Assembly: GCA_019510335.1 (NCBI GenBank)
Contig: JAEKKO010000108.1
Span: 1-34,885 of the forward strand
Length of the DNA: 34,885 nucleotides
Reading direction: 5' to 3'
Source: Novosphingobium sp.
GTDB lineage: Bacteria; Pseudomonadota; Alphaproteobacteria; Sphingomonadales; Sphingomonadaceae
This document shows, piece after piece, positions 10,463 through 19,028 of this stretch. The notes below the pieces were generated by a model. It had not been told where the DNA came from. It saw only the letters and a list, made by a program, of their open reading frames with translations, and ran no database searches. The position numbers and the translations under genes were made by a program. How positions within the stretch are numbered: the stretch's first letter is position 1; each line of letters starts with the position of its first letter.

Positions 10463-10948
10463 ATGGCAGGTCTTTTGCGCTCGGCGTTACTTGGGTCGAT
10501 TCTCGCCTTGGCGGCAACCACCGCCGTCAATGCCAAGACCGCGCCCGCCACAGTGTCCATCGCGGGAACCTGGAAGCTGAATGCAGCAGCATCGAGCTTC
10601 GAGACGATGCCACTCAAGAGCGAAACGCGGGTGTACACCGTAAACGGCAACAAGATCACCATGCATTCCGAGGCTGTCGACACCGCGGGAAAGGCGGTCA
10701 ACGTCAACTTTACGGCAGCTTACGACGGCAAGCAGTACCCCGAGGTCGGCAGTCCCATCGCTGATTCCATCGCCCTGACCAAGCTGAACGCACGCACCGT
10801 TACGGCGATTATGCGCAAGGGTTCGAAGATTGCGGCAACGTCGCGGTCGATCCTTTCGGCCGACGGCAAGCGGTTCACGATCACCCGCAAGATCGGCACC
10901 CCGCCGGCCAAGCTCGCGACCAATGTCCTGGTCTACGACAGGCAGTAA
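10463..10948 (+). CDS. Hypothetical secreted protein (signal peptide; beta-rich, lipocalin-like pattern)
   Basis: MAGLLRSALLGSILALAATTAVNAKTAPATVSIAGTWKLNAAASSFE...; strong RBS CAGGAGG just upstream. Confidence 0.75.
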   Translation: MAGLLRSALLGSILALAATTAVNAKTAPATVSIAGTWKLNAAASSFETMPLKSETRVYTVNGNKITMHSEAVDTAGKAVNVNFTAAYDGKQYPEVGSPIADSIALTKLNARTVTAIMRKGSKIAATSRSILSADGKRFTITRKIGTPPAKLATNVLVYDRQ

Positions 10949-10961
10949 GAGCGAACCTTCG

Positions 10962-10992
10962 GATCCTCCCCGAGCCGAGCTCGGGGAGGATC
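10962..10992 (+). terminator. Perfect 14-bp stem, 3-nt loop hairpin after the secreted-protein gene (terminator-like, no T-tract)
   Basis: GATCCTCCCCGAGC-CGA-GCTCGGGGAGGATC, located 14 nt after the stop at 10948. Confidence 0.6.
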
Positions 10993-11082
10993 AGATGCAG
11001 ACGAGCCTGATGACCGCGACTTCCGGCCGGCCCTGCCCAAAACGGAAGTGCGCACTCCCGACCACAACCTCAGTTGATCTAT

Positions 11083-11829
11083 TCAGGCGTGAGCGGGTTT
11101 GATCTGCCGCCGACGGCGCATCAGCGTGCCGATCGCGCCGAACCCGACCAACATCATCGCCCATGTCCCGAGTTCCGGAACTGCGCCGTTCACGGCCGCG
11201 AGGTCGACGGTAACGCTGAATGAGCCGTGATTATCGGCATAAAACCCGGTCGGGTTATTGAAGCCGGAGGCATCGATGGTCCCGAGATACAACCGCGTCG
11301 CGGTGAGCGGGGCGATGAACTGGAGCAGTGCGCCGGCGGCGTTGTTGTAGCCCGCCTTACCGTCGCCAATGTAGAAGACCTGATTCAACAGGGGCGAAAG
11401 CCCGGTCGGGTTGTTGCCATCGAACGACAGCGGCGCCGGCGCCGCACCGCCGAACGGGTCGGTGGCCGTCGTGAATACGCCGACCAGCGGAATGTTGTGG
11501 TTGCCACTAAGGCTGGACAATCCATTGGCGCCGCCCACGTTCATACTCGAGCCGCCGCCATCGGGCGACGTGTCAGCCGCGTTGCTGCAGCAACTGATCA
11601 AACCGCTGGCAGTAAACGTGAAGGTGTTTGCGCCTGCCGAGAACGTCGTCTGGACCGCATCGGTGGCCGTGCCGCCCCCGCCAGGGCTGCCATCGTGGCC
11701 GAAGACCTGATAAATGCTGGTCGTGCCCGGGACCGCGTAGGTGACGGACCCGCCCGAAGCGAGCGGGTCAGCCAAAGCCGGCGTCGCAAAAAGCGCAATC
11801 CCACAAGCGGCGGCAAACACGGTCTTCAT
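11083..11829 (-). CDS. PEPxxWA-CTERM-type sorting domain protein, secreted
   Basis: MKTVFAAACGIALFATPALA signal peptide; C-term VPELGTWAMMLVGFGAIGTLMRRRRQIKPAHA resembles the VPEPATWAMMLxGFGxxG...RRRR sorting signal. An alternative start exists at 11835. Confidence 0.82.
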   Translation of the reverse strand: MKTVFAAACGIALFATPALADPLASGGSVTYAVPGTTSIYQVFGHDGSPGGGGTATDAVQTTFSAGANTFTFTASGLISCCSNAADTSPDGGGSSMNVGGANGLSSLSGNHNIPLVGVFTTATDPFGGAAPAPLSFDGNNPTGLSPLLNQVFYIGDGKAGYNNAAGALLQFIAPLTATRLYLGTIDASGFNNPTGFYADNHGSFSVTVDLAAVNGAVPELGTWAMMLVGFGAIGTLMRRRRQIKPAHA

Positions 11830-11938
11830 GGCCATCTCCTTGCCAGAAATCCATGCGACCGTCGGCGGTCCCGCGCCGTTAACAAAGCCTTAGCAGAATC
11901 GCGGCGAGTCGCCAAGGCAACTCGCCGTGATCGCGAAC

Positions 11939-12733
11939 TTACTTCGGCGGCATCCGGATGGCGCCGTCGATGCGGATCAGCTGCGCGTTGATATAGGTAT
12001 TGCGGGCGATCTCGAGCACCAGCGAGGCGAATTCCTCGGGGTTGCCGAGGCGCTTGGGGAACGGAACTGCCTTGCCGAGGCCCTCGAACACCGCCGGCGC
12101 ATGGTCCTTGACCCGCAGCATCGGCGGGGTGGCGAACGTTCCGGGGAGGATGGCGTTGACGCGGATGCCGAGGTCCATGAGGTCGCGTGCCATCGGCAGG
12201 ACCATCGAATTGACCGCGCCCTTGCCGCCGCCGTAGGCGACCTGGCCGACCTGGCCATCCTGCGAGGCGGCCGACGAGGTCAGGATGATCGAGCCGCGCT
12301 CGCCGTCGTCGTTGACCGGCTCGGCATTGGCCATGCCGAGCGCCGCGATCGAGGCGACGCGGTAGCTGGCGGTTGCGATGCCCTCCATCGATTTGGCGAA
12401 GCCGGCAGTATCGGCGCGCTTGTAGCCGCCGGTGGTCTTGTCGAACCCGACGGTTTTGCCGCCGCCGGCGACCATCGCGCAGTGGACCACGATGCGCTCC
12501 TGGCCATTGGCGGCGCGCGCCTTCTCGAAGCCGGCGAGGACGCTGTCTTCGTCCATGATGTTGACGTTGCAGTAGGTCCCGCCGATCTCCTTGGCGACCG
12601 CTTCGCCCTGCTCGTCGCTGATGTCGAAGATCGCCACCTTGGCGCCGGCTTTGGCGAGCGCTTCGGCGCTGGCACGGCCGAGACCGGAAGCACCGCCGGT
12701 GACGATGGCAGCGATGGAATTGTCGATCTTCAT
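11939..12733 (-). CDS. SDR family oxidoreductase (3-hydroxyacyl-CoA dehydrogenase type 2-like)
   Basis: MKIDNSIAAIVTGGASGLGRASAEALAKAGAKVAIFDISDEQGEAVAKEIGGTYCNVNIMDED...LTSSAASQDGQVGQVAYGGGKGAVNSMVLPMARDL. Confidence 0.9.
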   Translation of the reverse strand: MKIDNSIAAIVTGGASGLGRASAEALAKAGAKVAIFDISDEQGEAVAKEIGGTYCNVNIMDEDSVLAGFEKARAANGQERIVVHCAMVAGGGKTVGFDKTTGGYKRADTAGFAKSMEGIATASYRVASIAALGMANAEPVNDDGERGSIILTSSAASQDGQVGQVAYGGGKGAVNSMVLPMARDLMDLGIRVNAILPGTFATPPMLRVKDHAPAVFEGLGKAVPFPKRLGNPEEFASLVLEIARNTYINAQLIRIDGAIRMPPK

Positions 12734-12879
12734 GGCGGGCTCCCTTGGATGTGGCGCAACTGGCGGTGCGGCGCCCAGAACTTGTTGGGGCCGCGTTTGG
12801 CGGCACGCATTAGGTCGCTACGGGCGGAAGGCAATGGGGCATTGCAGCCCGGCCGTGCCAATCGCCGGCGCGGGTTGCC

Positions 12880-13164
12880 TCAGTCGAGGGCGAAGTGCTC
12901 CATCGAGCCTCCGCGGCCGGTGTGCGGCGCGATCAGCTCGCGGAATTTGCCGAATGCCTCGAGGCTGCGCGCGCTGACGTGGGCATCGACCGATTCCCAT
13001 TCGCCGAGAATTATGAACTTGTCGGGGTTCTCGACGCCCCGCAGGACGCGCACATTGCGGCAGCCGCACTGCTCGAGATAGGCGTTGCCGTGATCGCGCA
13101 TGGCGGCGGCGAAAGCTTCTTCGTGGCCAGGGTTGATCAGCAGTTCGGCACGTTCGAGGACCAT
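12880..13164 (-). CDS. Antibiotic biosynthesis monooxygenase (ABM) family protein
   Basis: 94 aa, MVLERAELLINPGHEEAFAAAMRD...GCRNVRVLRGVENPDKFIILGEWESVDAHVSARSLEAFGKFRELIAP. Confidence 0.82.
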   Translation of the reverse strand: MVLERAELLINPGHEEAFAAAMRDHGNAYLEQCGCRNVRVLRGVENPDKFIILGEWESVDAHVSARSLEAFGKFRELIAPHTGRGGSMEHFALD

Positions 13165-13241
13165 GTCGGGTATCCCTGGTTGATGGGCGAGCGCGTCATG
13201 GCCGTCACGCCGGCCCGGCGCAAGCGCGGCTCCGCGGCCGG

Positions 13242-13748
13242 TCAGACGTGCGGAAGTTTATCGCCGGCGCGGCTCGCGGCGAGCCCCTCGTCGCGCATTG
13301 CGATCCCGGTCAGCAGGCTATCGGCGATCATCCGCGCGCGGCCGCCGACCAGCCGGGTCGCTTCGCCGTCGTGCTCGAGCTCGCGCAAGGTCGCGTAGAA
13401 CAGCTCGAGCCAGTGGCCGAAGTGGCGTTCTTCAAGGCCGCTGATGGCCAGGTGCTTGGCCATCGGGTCGCCCGAAAACTCGCCGCTATTGTGCAGGATC
13501 GAGCGCCAGAACGCCTTCATCCGCGCGAGGTGCGCGTTCCAATCGCCGATCCGCTCGGCGAAAATCGGCCCGAGCAGCGCGTCGTCGCGGATGCGGCCGT
13601 AGAACCGGTCGACGAACGTCGAGATGAAGGCGGCGTCCACGCCGATCGCCTCGGCCTCGGCGCGCTTGCGGGCGCGTGTGGCGGCGGCATGGGCACGGAC
13701 TTCGGCGGCGGTTGGGTTCGGGTTGTCGTGATGCGGGTGTCGGCTCAT
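13242..13748 (-). CDS. Group III truncated hemoglobin
   Basis: FISTFVDRFYGRIRDDALLGPIFAERIGDWNAHLARMKAFWRSILHNSGEFSGDPMAKHLAI...FGHWLELFYATLRE; start at complement 13746-13748. Confidence 0.85.
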   Translation of the reverse strand: MSRHPHHDNPNPTAAEVRAHAAATRARKRAEAEAIGVDAAFISTFVDRFYGRIRDDALLGPIFAERIGDWNAHLARMKAFWRSILHNSGEFSGDPMAKHLAISGLEERHFGHWLELFYATLRELEHDGEATRLVGGRARMIADSLLTGIAMRDEGLAASRAGDKLPHV

Positions 13749-13909
13749 GAGGCGAATATAGGATGCGATCGCGCCACTTGAAGCGCGCAGCCGCCATTTG
13801 CCTGCCATCGTCACGACGCTGATCCGGTGCGGTGCTCGGCGCATTCGCCACTTGCCGCCGGTGGCGAAAAGCGGTCGGGTGCGGCAGCTTGTGAAGGGGA
13901 GGCTTGGCG

Positions 13910-14362
13910 ATGAGCAGCGCCCGCGATGAGATCGTGCGACTCGTCAACCGCTACGATTTCGCCGTCGACACCCGGCGGTGGGAGCTGTTCGACCGGATCT
14001 TCACCACCGACGTCGAGGCGGACTTCAGCGCCGCTGCCCACAGGCGCGACCGGCCGCAGTTCAAGACCGACTTCGCCGCGTTCCACGACCCGTTCGACAG
14101 CACCCAGCACATCATGGCCAACCACCTCGTCAGCGTGGACGGGGACGTCGCCCAGGCCTTCACGTACGGCAGCTGCCGGCTGGTCCGCACCGGCTTAGGT
14201 TGGCGCATCCGCAAGCGCGTCTGCCGCGTGGTTTGGTTCACCGGCAATCCATTCGTCAACGAGACCATCGCCGGCGTGAAGTTCGAGCTCGATTGCCAGG
14301 TCCTGCGCCGCGAGGGCGATGCCGGACGCGTCGGCTATCTGCAGGCGCTCAGGCTCGATTGA
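13910..14362 (+). CDS. NTF2/SnoaL-like fold protein
   Basis: MSSARDEIVRLVNRYDFAVDTRRWELFDRIFTTDVEADFS...THIMANHLVSVDGD-type pattern (sequence: STQHIMANHLVSVDGDVAQAFTYG); ATG 13910 preferred over TTG 13904, with upstream AGGGGAGG. Confidence 0.82.
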   Translation: MSSARDEIVRLVNRYDFAVDTRRWELFDRIFTTDVEADFSAAAHRRDRPQFKTDFAAFHDPFDSTQHIMANHLVSVDGDVAQAFTYGSCRLVRTGLGWRIRKRVCRVVWFTGNPFVNETIAGVKFELDCQVLRREGDAGRVGYLQALRLD

Positions 14363-14417
14363 CCGGCCGCCGCCCACGGGCTCTAGTGCCGCACGAGTTT
14401 CGGGAGTGGACCGGGCG

Positions 14418-15662
14418 ATGAGCTACCTCGGCGAACTGCGCCAGAACGTGCGTCCGCTCGCCGCGGCGGCCATCGGCAGTGCGTCGGGGCTGACCGTCGC
14501 GGCCTACACCACCTCGATATTCTCGCCCTACCTGATCGAGCGATTCCACTGGTCGCGGGCGCAGTTCTCGCTGATCGGGCTGACGATCCTAGCCGCGCTG
14601 GTGGTGATGCCGATCGTCGGACGCCTGACCGACCGTTTCGGCGTGAGGCCGATGGCGCTCGCCGGCACGCTGCTGCTGCCACTGGCGTTCATCGGTTACA
14701 GCGTTCAGGACGGGCGCTTCGGAATGTTCGTACTGGGTTCGATCGGGGTGCTGGTGTTCGGCAGCCTGACCAGCCCGACGGTTTACACCCGGTTGATCGC
14801 GGAGAACTTCGTCCGTGCCCGTGGCCTTGCCCTGTTCATCGTTACCGGCGCACCGGCACTGATGGGCGCGATCCTGCCGCGCGTGCTGATCGCGGTGAAC
14901 GATGCCTGGGGCTGGCGTGTCGGCTACCGCGTGCTCGCCGCTTATTTTCTCATCGGCGGGCTGATCGCCGTCGCCCTGGTGCCAAAGCACGAACCCGGCC
15001 TCGATCGTGCCACGCGCCCCGTGACGCGGGCAAGCCGGGTTCGGCAGCCCGGCGCCGCCGGCGAGATTCTCCGCACGCGCACGTTCTGGATCATCTGCAC
15101 CGCGATGCTGCTGTGCGCGCTGCCAACGCAGCTCCACGCGGCCCAGATGATGGTCATGCTCGGCGCGGCCGGTCTCGCCAAGACCACCGCCGCCAACGCC
15201 GTCTCGGCGTTCGCGATCGGCGCACTGATCGGCCGCGGCGTGTGCGGTCTAGCGCTCGACCGTTTTGCCGCGCGAACCGTGGCCGCGCTGTCCATGGTGC
15301 TGCCGGCGCTTGGCTATGCGACGATCGCGCTCGTCCCGGGAGCCGTGTCCGCAATCACCCTGGCGATGCTGCTGGTCGGCTTGTCCTACGGTGCGGAGAA
15401 CGACCTGCCGGCGTTCCTGGTCGCCAAGTATTTCCGCATCCAGGTGTTCAGCTCGGCGCTCGCGCTGGTGTTCTGCGGAGTGCTGTTCGCCGGAGCCGGT
15501 GGCGCCGCGATCCTCAGCCTCGTGCTCAAGCTGACCGACAGCTTCCGCCCGTTCCTACTGCTCGCTTCGGCCACGGTACTGGCGGGCAGCCTGCTTTTCC
15601 TCGCCCTGCCGCGCGAAGGCCGCGGCGCGAGCCTGGTTCCCGCCGACCCGGCGCCCGCCTGA
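14418..15662 (+). CDS. MFS transporter
   Basis: MSYLGELRQNVRPLAAAAIGSASGLTVAAYTTSIFSPYLIERFHWSRAQFSLIGLTI...; about 12 hydrophobic segments, GRLTDRFGVRP loop. Confidence 0.88.
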   Translation: MSYLGELRQNVRPLAAAAIGSASGLTVAAYTTSIFSPYLIERFHWSRAQFSLIGLTILAALVVMPIVGRLTDRFGVRPMALAGTLLLPLAFIGYSVQDGRFGMFVLGSIGVLVFGSLTSPTVYTRLIAENFVRARGLALFIVTGAPALMGAILPRVLIAVNDAWGWRVGYRVLAAYFLIGGLIAVALVPKHEPGLDRATRPVTRASRVRQPGAAGEILRTRTFWIICTAMLLCALPTQLHAAQMMVMLGAAGLAKTTAANAVSAFAIGALIGRGVCGLALDRFAARTVAALSMVLPALGYATIALVPGAVSAITLAMLLVGLSYGAENDLPAFLVAKYFRIQVFSSALALVFCGVLFAGAGGAAILSLVLKLTDSFRPFLLLASATVLAGSLLFLALPREGRGASLVPADPAPA

Positions 15663-15679
15663 ACCGATAAGGACCTGCC

Positions 15680-16045
15680 ATGGCCGACACCACCCACAAG
15701 ATCCTGCTGTTCCTCAAGCGCAAGCCGGGGATGAGTCGTGAGGCGTTCCGCGACTATTATGAGAACCACCACGTCCCGCTCGCCAGCAAATACAGCCAGC
15801 AGATCGCGCGTTACGTCCGGCGTTACGTTGAGCCGCAGTCGGGCCCGAACTTCCCCGGCGGCGAGCCCGACTTCGACGTCATCACCGAAATGTGGTTCGA
15901 CGACGAGGCAACGTTTCGCGGCACGCTCGAATACCTCACCACCAGCGCGATGCCCGACGACATCGTCGCCGACGAGGAGAACCTGTTCGATCGTCCGCGC
16001 AGCCGCATCGCGGTGGTCACCGAATGCGACTCACCAATGGGGTGA
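15680..16045 (+). CDS. EthD domain-containing protein
   Basis: MADTTHKILLFLKRKPGMSREAFRDYYENHHVPLASKYSQQIARYVRRYV...; FLKRKPGMSxExFxxYxxxxH pattern. Confidence 0.85.
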   Translation: MADTTHKILLFLKRKPGMSREAFRDYYENHHVPLASKYSQQIARYVRRYVEPQSGPNFPGGEPDFDVITEMWFDDEATFRGTLEYLTTSAMPDDIVADEENLFDRPRSRIAVVTECDSPMG

Positions 16046-16046
16046 G

Positions 16047-16469
16047 CTACGCGCGCCGCGCCATTCCCGGGTTCGGATCGGCGTAGCTCTTTTCTTCGAT
16101 CAGCGTGGATTCGAGCAGCAGGTTGAGCTCGCGCTTGACCGCCGCGCGCTCATCATTGGTGTGGTAGACCGCCCGGGCCAAACGCACGAACTCGGCGGCG
16201 AAATCGCCGGCCGCCTCGCGCTTGCGTATCGTGTCCTCGATCTCCCACAGCGCTGCGTTGATCGTCCTGAGCCGGGCACAGAGCGGCGCGACGCCGGGAC
16301 AGTCAAGCACCGGCATGGCGATCTCCGACAGCAGCCGCAGCTCGGTCGCGACGTGCGCACGCGCTGCGAGGTCGCGGATGCGCGCGCGCTTGATCTCGAG
16401 GATCGCGATCTTGTCGAGCAGCTCGCCCCACGAGACCGGAACGGCCGGACAGGCAGGCGCGCGCTTCAT
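16047..16469 (-). CDS. DUF6165-like protein
   Basis: MKRAPACPAVPVSWGELLDKIAILEIKRARI...NAALWEIEDTIRKREA...VYHTNDERAAVKRELNLLLESTLIEEKSY; overlaps start of the next upstream gene by 4 nt. Confidence 0.72.
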   Translation of the reverse strand: MKRAPACPAVPVSWGELLDKIAILEIKRARIRDLAARAHVATELRLLSEIAMPVLDCPGVAPLCARLRTINAALWEIEDTIRKREAAGDFAAEFVRLARAVYHTNDERAAVKRELNLLLESTLIEEKSYADPNPGMARRA

Positions 16470-17368
16470 CGCCCCGCCTCGCGCACGTCCGCGTGCTTCA
16501 GCGCGGCGAGATCGCTCGCGACCGACCGAGCCACCGAGGCCCAGTCGCCGGGCGAGGGCTGCGGGTAGAGGCGCATCGAGGGGTACCAGTCGCTGCGCCG
16601 CGTGCTCGGCGACCAGCGCCAGTCGGGCTCGTGCTGCAGCAGCAGCCACACCGGCTTGCCCATTGCCCCGGCGAGGTGGGCGATCATCGTGTCGACGGTG
16701 ATCACCAGCTCGAGCCCGGCGATCAGGGAGGCGGTCACGGCGATGTCGAACGGGCAGCCGGATGGGTTCAGCACCGGCAGCTCGGTCGGCTCAGGGCTCA
16801 GCGTGATGCATGGACGCTTTTCGCATAGTGGCGCCAGCAGTGCATCCGGGATCGAGCGGCGGGTGTCCCATTCGCCGGAGTCGCAACATAAGCCGATTGT
16901 ATCGGCCGGAAGCAGCGCTGGCGGAGCGCAGAGGTACGGCATCGGCGCGGCCACCACTGGCGGTGCCCGTAAGGCGAACGCCAGGTCCATGATCTCGAGG
17001 TCGCATTCGCTTCGCGGAAGCGGGCTCGCCGGATTGAACGGCACCAGCCTGTCGACTCCGGGGAGATTGGCGAACATTTCGATGAGGCGAGGTTGGACTT
17101 CCAGCGTCACCGAGGCCGTCCGCTCTCGCAGCAGCGGCAGATAGCGCGCGAACTGGATCGTATCGCCGAGCCCGTGGTAACAGCGGACGAGGACCTCGCG
17201 TCCGTCGAAGGGCCGTCCGTCCCACACCCAGCGCAAGTGGTACGGCATCGCCGGATCGTCACGGGTCGACGGGTCACGCTCCGCAAGGACGCGCTCGCAA
17301 GCCCGCCAGGCGCGGTCGTAATCGCCGGCGCGCATCGCCTGCGCCCATGCCTGGTAGAACCTCGACAT
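16466..17368 (-). CDS. Glycosyltransferase family 9 / heptosyltransferase-like protein
   Basis: GREVLVRCYHGLGDTIQFARYLPLL...ELVITVDTMIAHLAGAMGKPVWLLLQHEPDWRW; GLGDTIQFARY and VDTxxAHLAGAxGxPVW motifs. Confidence 0.82.
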   Translation of the reverse strand: MSRFYQAWAQAMRAGDYDRAWRACERVLAERDPSTRDDPAMPYHLRWVWDGRPFDGREVLVRCYHGLGDTIQFARYLPLLRERTASVTLEVQPRLIEMFANLPGVDRLVPFNPASPLPRSECDLEIMDLAFALRAPPVVAAPMPYLCAPPALLPADTIGLCCDSGEWDTRRSIPDALLAPLCEKRPCITLSPEPTELPVLNPSGCPFDIAVTASLIAGLELVITVDTMIAHLAGAMGKPVWLLLQHEPDWRWSPSTRRSDWYPSMRLYPQPSPGDWASVARSVASDLAALKHADVREAGR

Positions 17369-17423
17369 GCTTAACCGAAGCGGCAGCAACGCGATTTGTT
17401 CCCGAATCCGAAGGCGTTGCCCG

Positions 17424-17966
17424 TCAGAGCGTGGAACTCTGGTCCTGCTCCTGCACTTCCTCGATCGCTTCCATCACCTCGATCGGCTCGATGTCCTTCT
17501 TGACCTCCTCGAACTCACGCTCTTCGACGGGCACCTCAAGCCGGTGCGCGATCCGCTCGACCAGCGTCGCCAGCCGGGTCAGCTCGTGCTCGGTGAGCAG
17601 GCTGATGTGGAGGTCGAGGTCGGCGCGGCGGTCGGCCGAGGCCATCATCCGGTTCTGCGAGATCAGCACGAAAGTCGAGAGGAAGATCGCCTCGACCGAA
17701 GCCACCATGGCGAGGATCACCAGCGTCGGATCGAACGGGCGAATGCCGGAGACTACCCGCAGATTGATCGCCAGCCATGCGCCGAAGATCACCACATGGA
17801 TCACGACGAAGTTCATCGAGCCGGTAAACGCGGTAATCCGGTCCGACAGGCGCGTGCTCCACGGCGCGTGCTCGACTTCCCGCCGGCGGCGTTCCGACAG
17901 CGCTTCGATGTTTTCCCGCAGCTTGCTGCTGAGCCCCTGGTGAGGCGGGGAGGGAACCTCCGGCAT
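17424..17966 (-). CDS. DUF1003 domain membrane protein
   Basis: WSTRLSDRITAFTGSMNFVVIHVVIFGAWLAINL...FDPTLVILAMVASVEAIFLSTFVLISQNRMMASADRRADLDLHISLLTEHELTRL; start at complement 17964-17966. Confidence 0.88.
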   Translation of the reverse strand: MPEVPSPPHQGLSSKLRENIEALSERRRREVEHAPWSTRLSDRITAFTGSMNFVVIHVVIFGAWLAINLRVVSGIRPFDPTLVILAMVASVEAIFLSTFVLISQNRMMASADRRADLDLHISLLTEHELTRLATLVERIAHRLEVPVEEREFEEVKKDIEPIEVMEAIEEVQEQDQSSTL

Positions 17967-18059
17967 GGCCGTCTCGGTCTGAGCAATGGGAGCGTTGGGC
18001 ACTGGAACGCGCGACGGGCGTTCAGGGTTGCAGACGAAATGCAGGGGGACAGCCGGAAC

Positions 18060-19028
18060 ATGCCTTCGACGATGCGTGCCGCGGTGCTCGAGGCTCCCGG
18101 GCGGCTGCGGTTTGAGCGCGTGCCGGTGCCGGAGCCGGGCCCGGGCGAAGTGCGTGTCCGTCTCGAAGGCTGCGGGGTCTGTGCGTCGAACCTCGAGCCG
18201 TGGGCCGGGCTGGAGTGGATGACTTACCCAGGCGAGCCGGGCGGCTTCGGTCATGAGGGCTGGGGCACGATCGACGCGGTGGGCGATGGGGTTGATGGGC
18301 TGAAGGTCGGAGACCGCGTCGCCGCGGTTTCGTTCCGCAGCTTCGCTGAGTGGGACATCGCCTGCGCCCAGATGGTGGTCCCCTTGCCGGGCAGTCTTGC
18401 CGCCGAGCCGTTCCCCGGTGAGCCGCTCGGCTGCGCGTTCAATATTTTCCGCCGCAGCGACGTTCGGGCGGGACAGACGGTGGCGATCGTCGGCATTGGG
18501 TTTCTCGGCGCCGTGCTGACCCGACTGGCGAGCGAGGCCGGGGCGCGGGTCATCGCCATCTCGCGGCGAGAGTCCTCGCTGGTGCTGGCGCGTCAATTCG
18601 GCGCGGCCGAGACGATTGCGATGGACGACCACTGGCGGATCGTCGAGCGGGTCGAGGAGCTGACCGGCGAGGCGCTGTGCGAGCGCGTGATCGAGTGCGT
18701 CGGGCGGCAATGGCCGCTCGACCTCGCGAGCGAGCTGGTCGGCTTCGGCGGCAAGCTGATCGTCGCCGGCTATCACCAGGACGGCCCGCGCCACGTCAAC
18801 ATGCAGATGTGGAACTGGAAGGGCATCGACGTCATCAACGCCCACGAGCGGGATCCTGCCGTGCAACTCCAAGGCTTGCGCGAAGCGGTCGAGGCGGTGG
18901 CGAGCGTCCGGCTCGATCCGCGCCCGCTCTACACCCACCGCTATCCGCTCGAGCGCCTCGGCGATGCGCTCGACGCCACCCGCGACAAGCCCGACGGCTT
19001 CGTCAAGGCGCTGGTGATGCTCGGATGA
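18060..19028 (+). CDS. Alcohol dehydrogenase-like MDR family protein
   Basis: MRAAVLEAPGRLRFERVPVPEPGPGEVRVRLEGCGVCASNLEPW...GFGHEGWGTIDAVGDGV...VGIGFLGAVLTRLASEAGARVIAISRR. Confidence 0.87.
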   Translation: MPSTMRAAVLEAPGRLRFERVPVPEPGPGEVRVRLEGCGVCASNLEPWAGLEWMTYPGEPGGFGHEGWGTIDAVGDGVDGLKVGDRVAAVSFRSFAEWDIACAQMVVPLPGSLAAEPFPGEPLGCAFNIFRRSDVRAGQTVAIVGIGFLGAVLTRLASEAGARVIAISRRESSLVLARQFGAAETIAMDDHWRIVERVEELTGEALCERVIECVGRQWPLDLASELVGFGGKLIVAGYHQDGPRHVNMQMWNWKGIDVINAHERDPAVQLQGLREAVEAVASVRLDPRPLYTHRYPLERLGDALDATRDKPDGFVKALVMLG

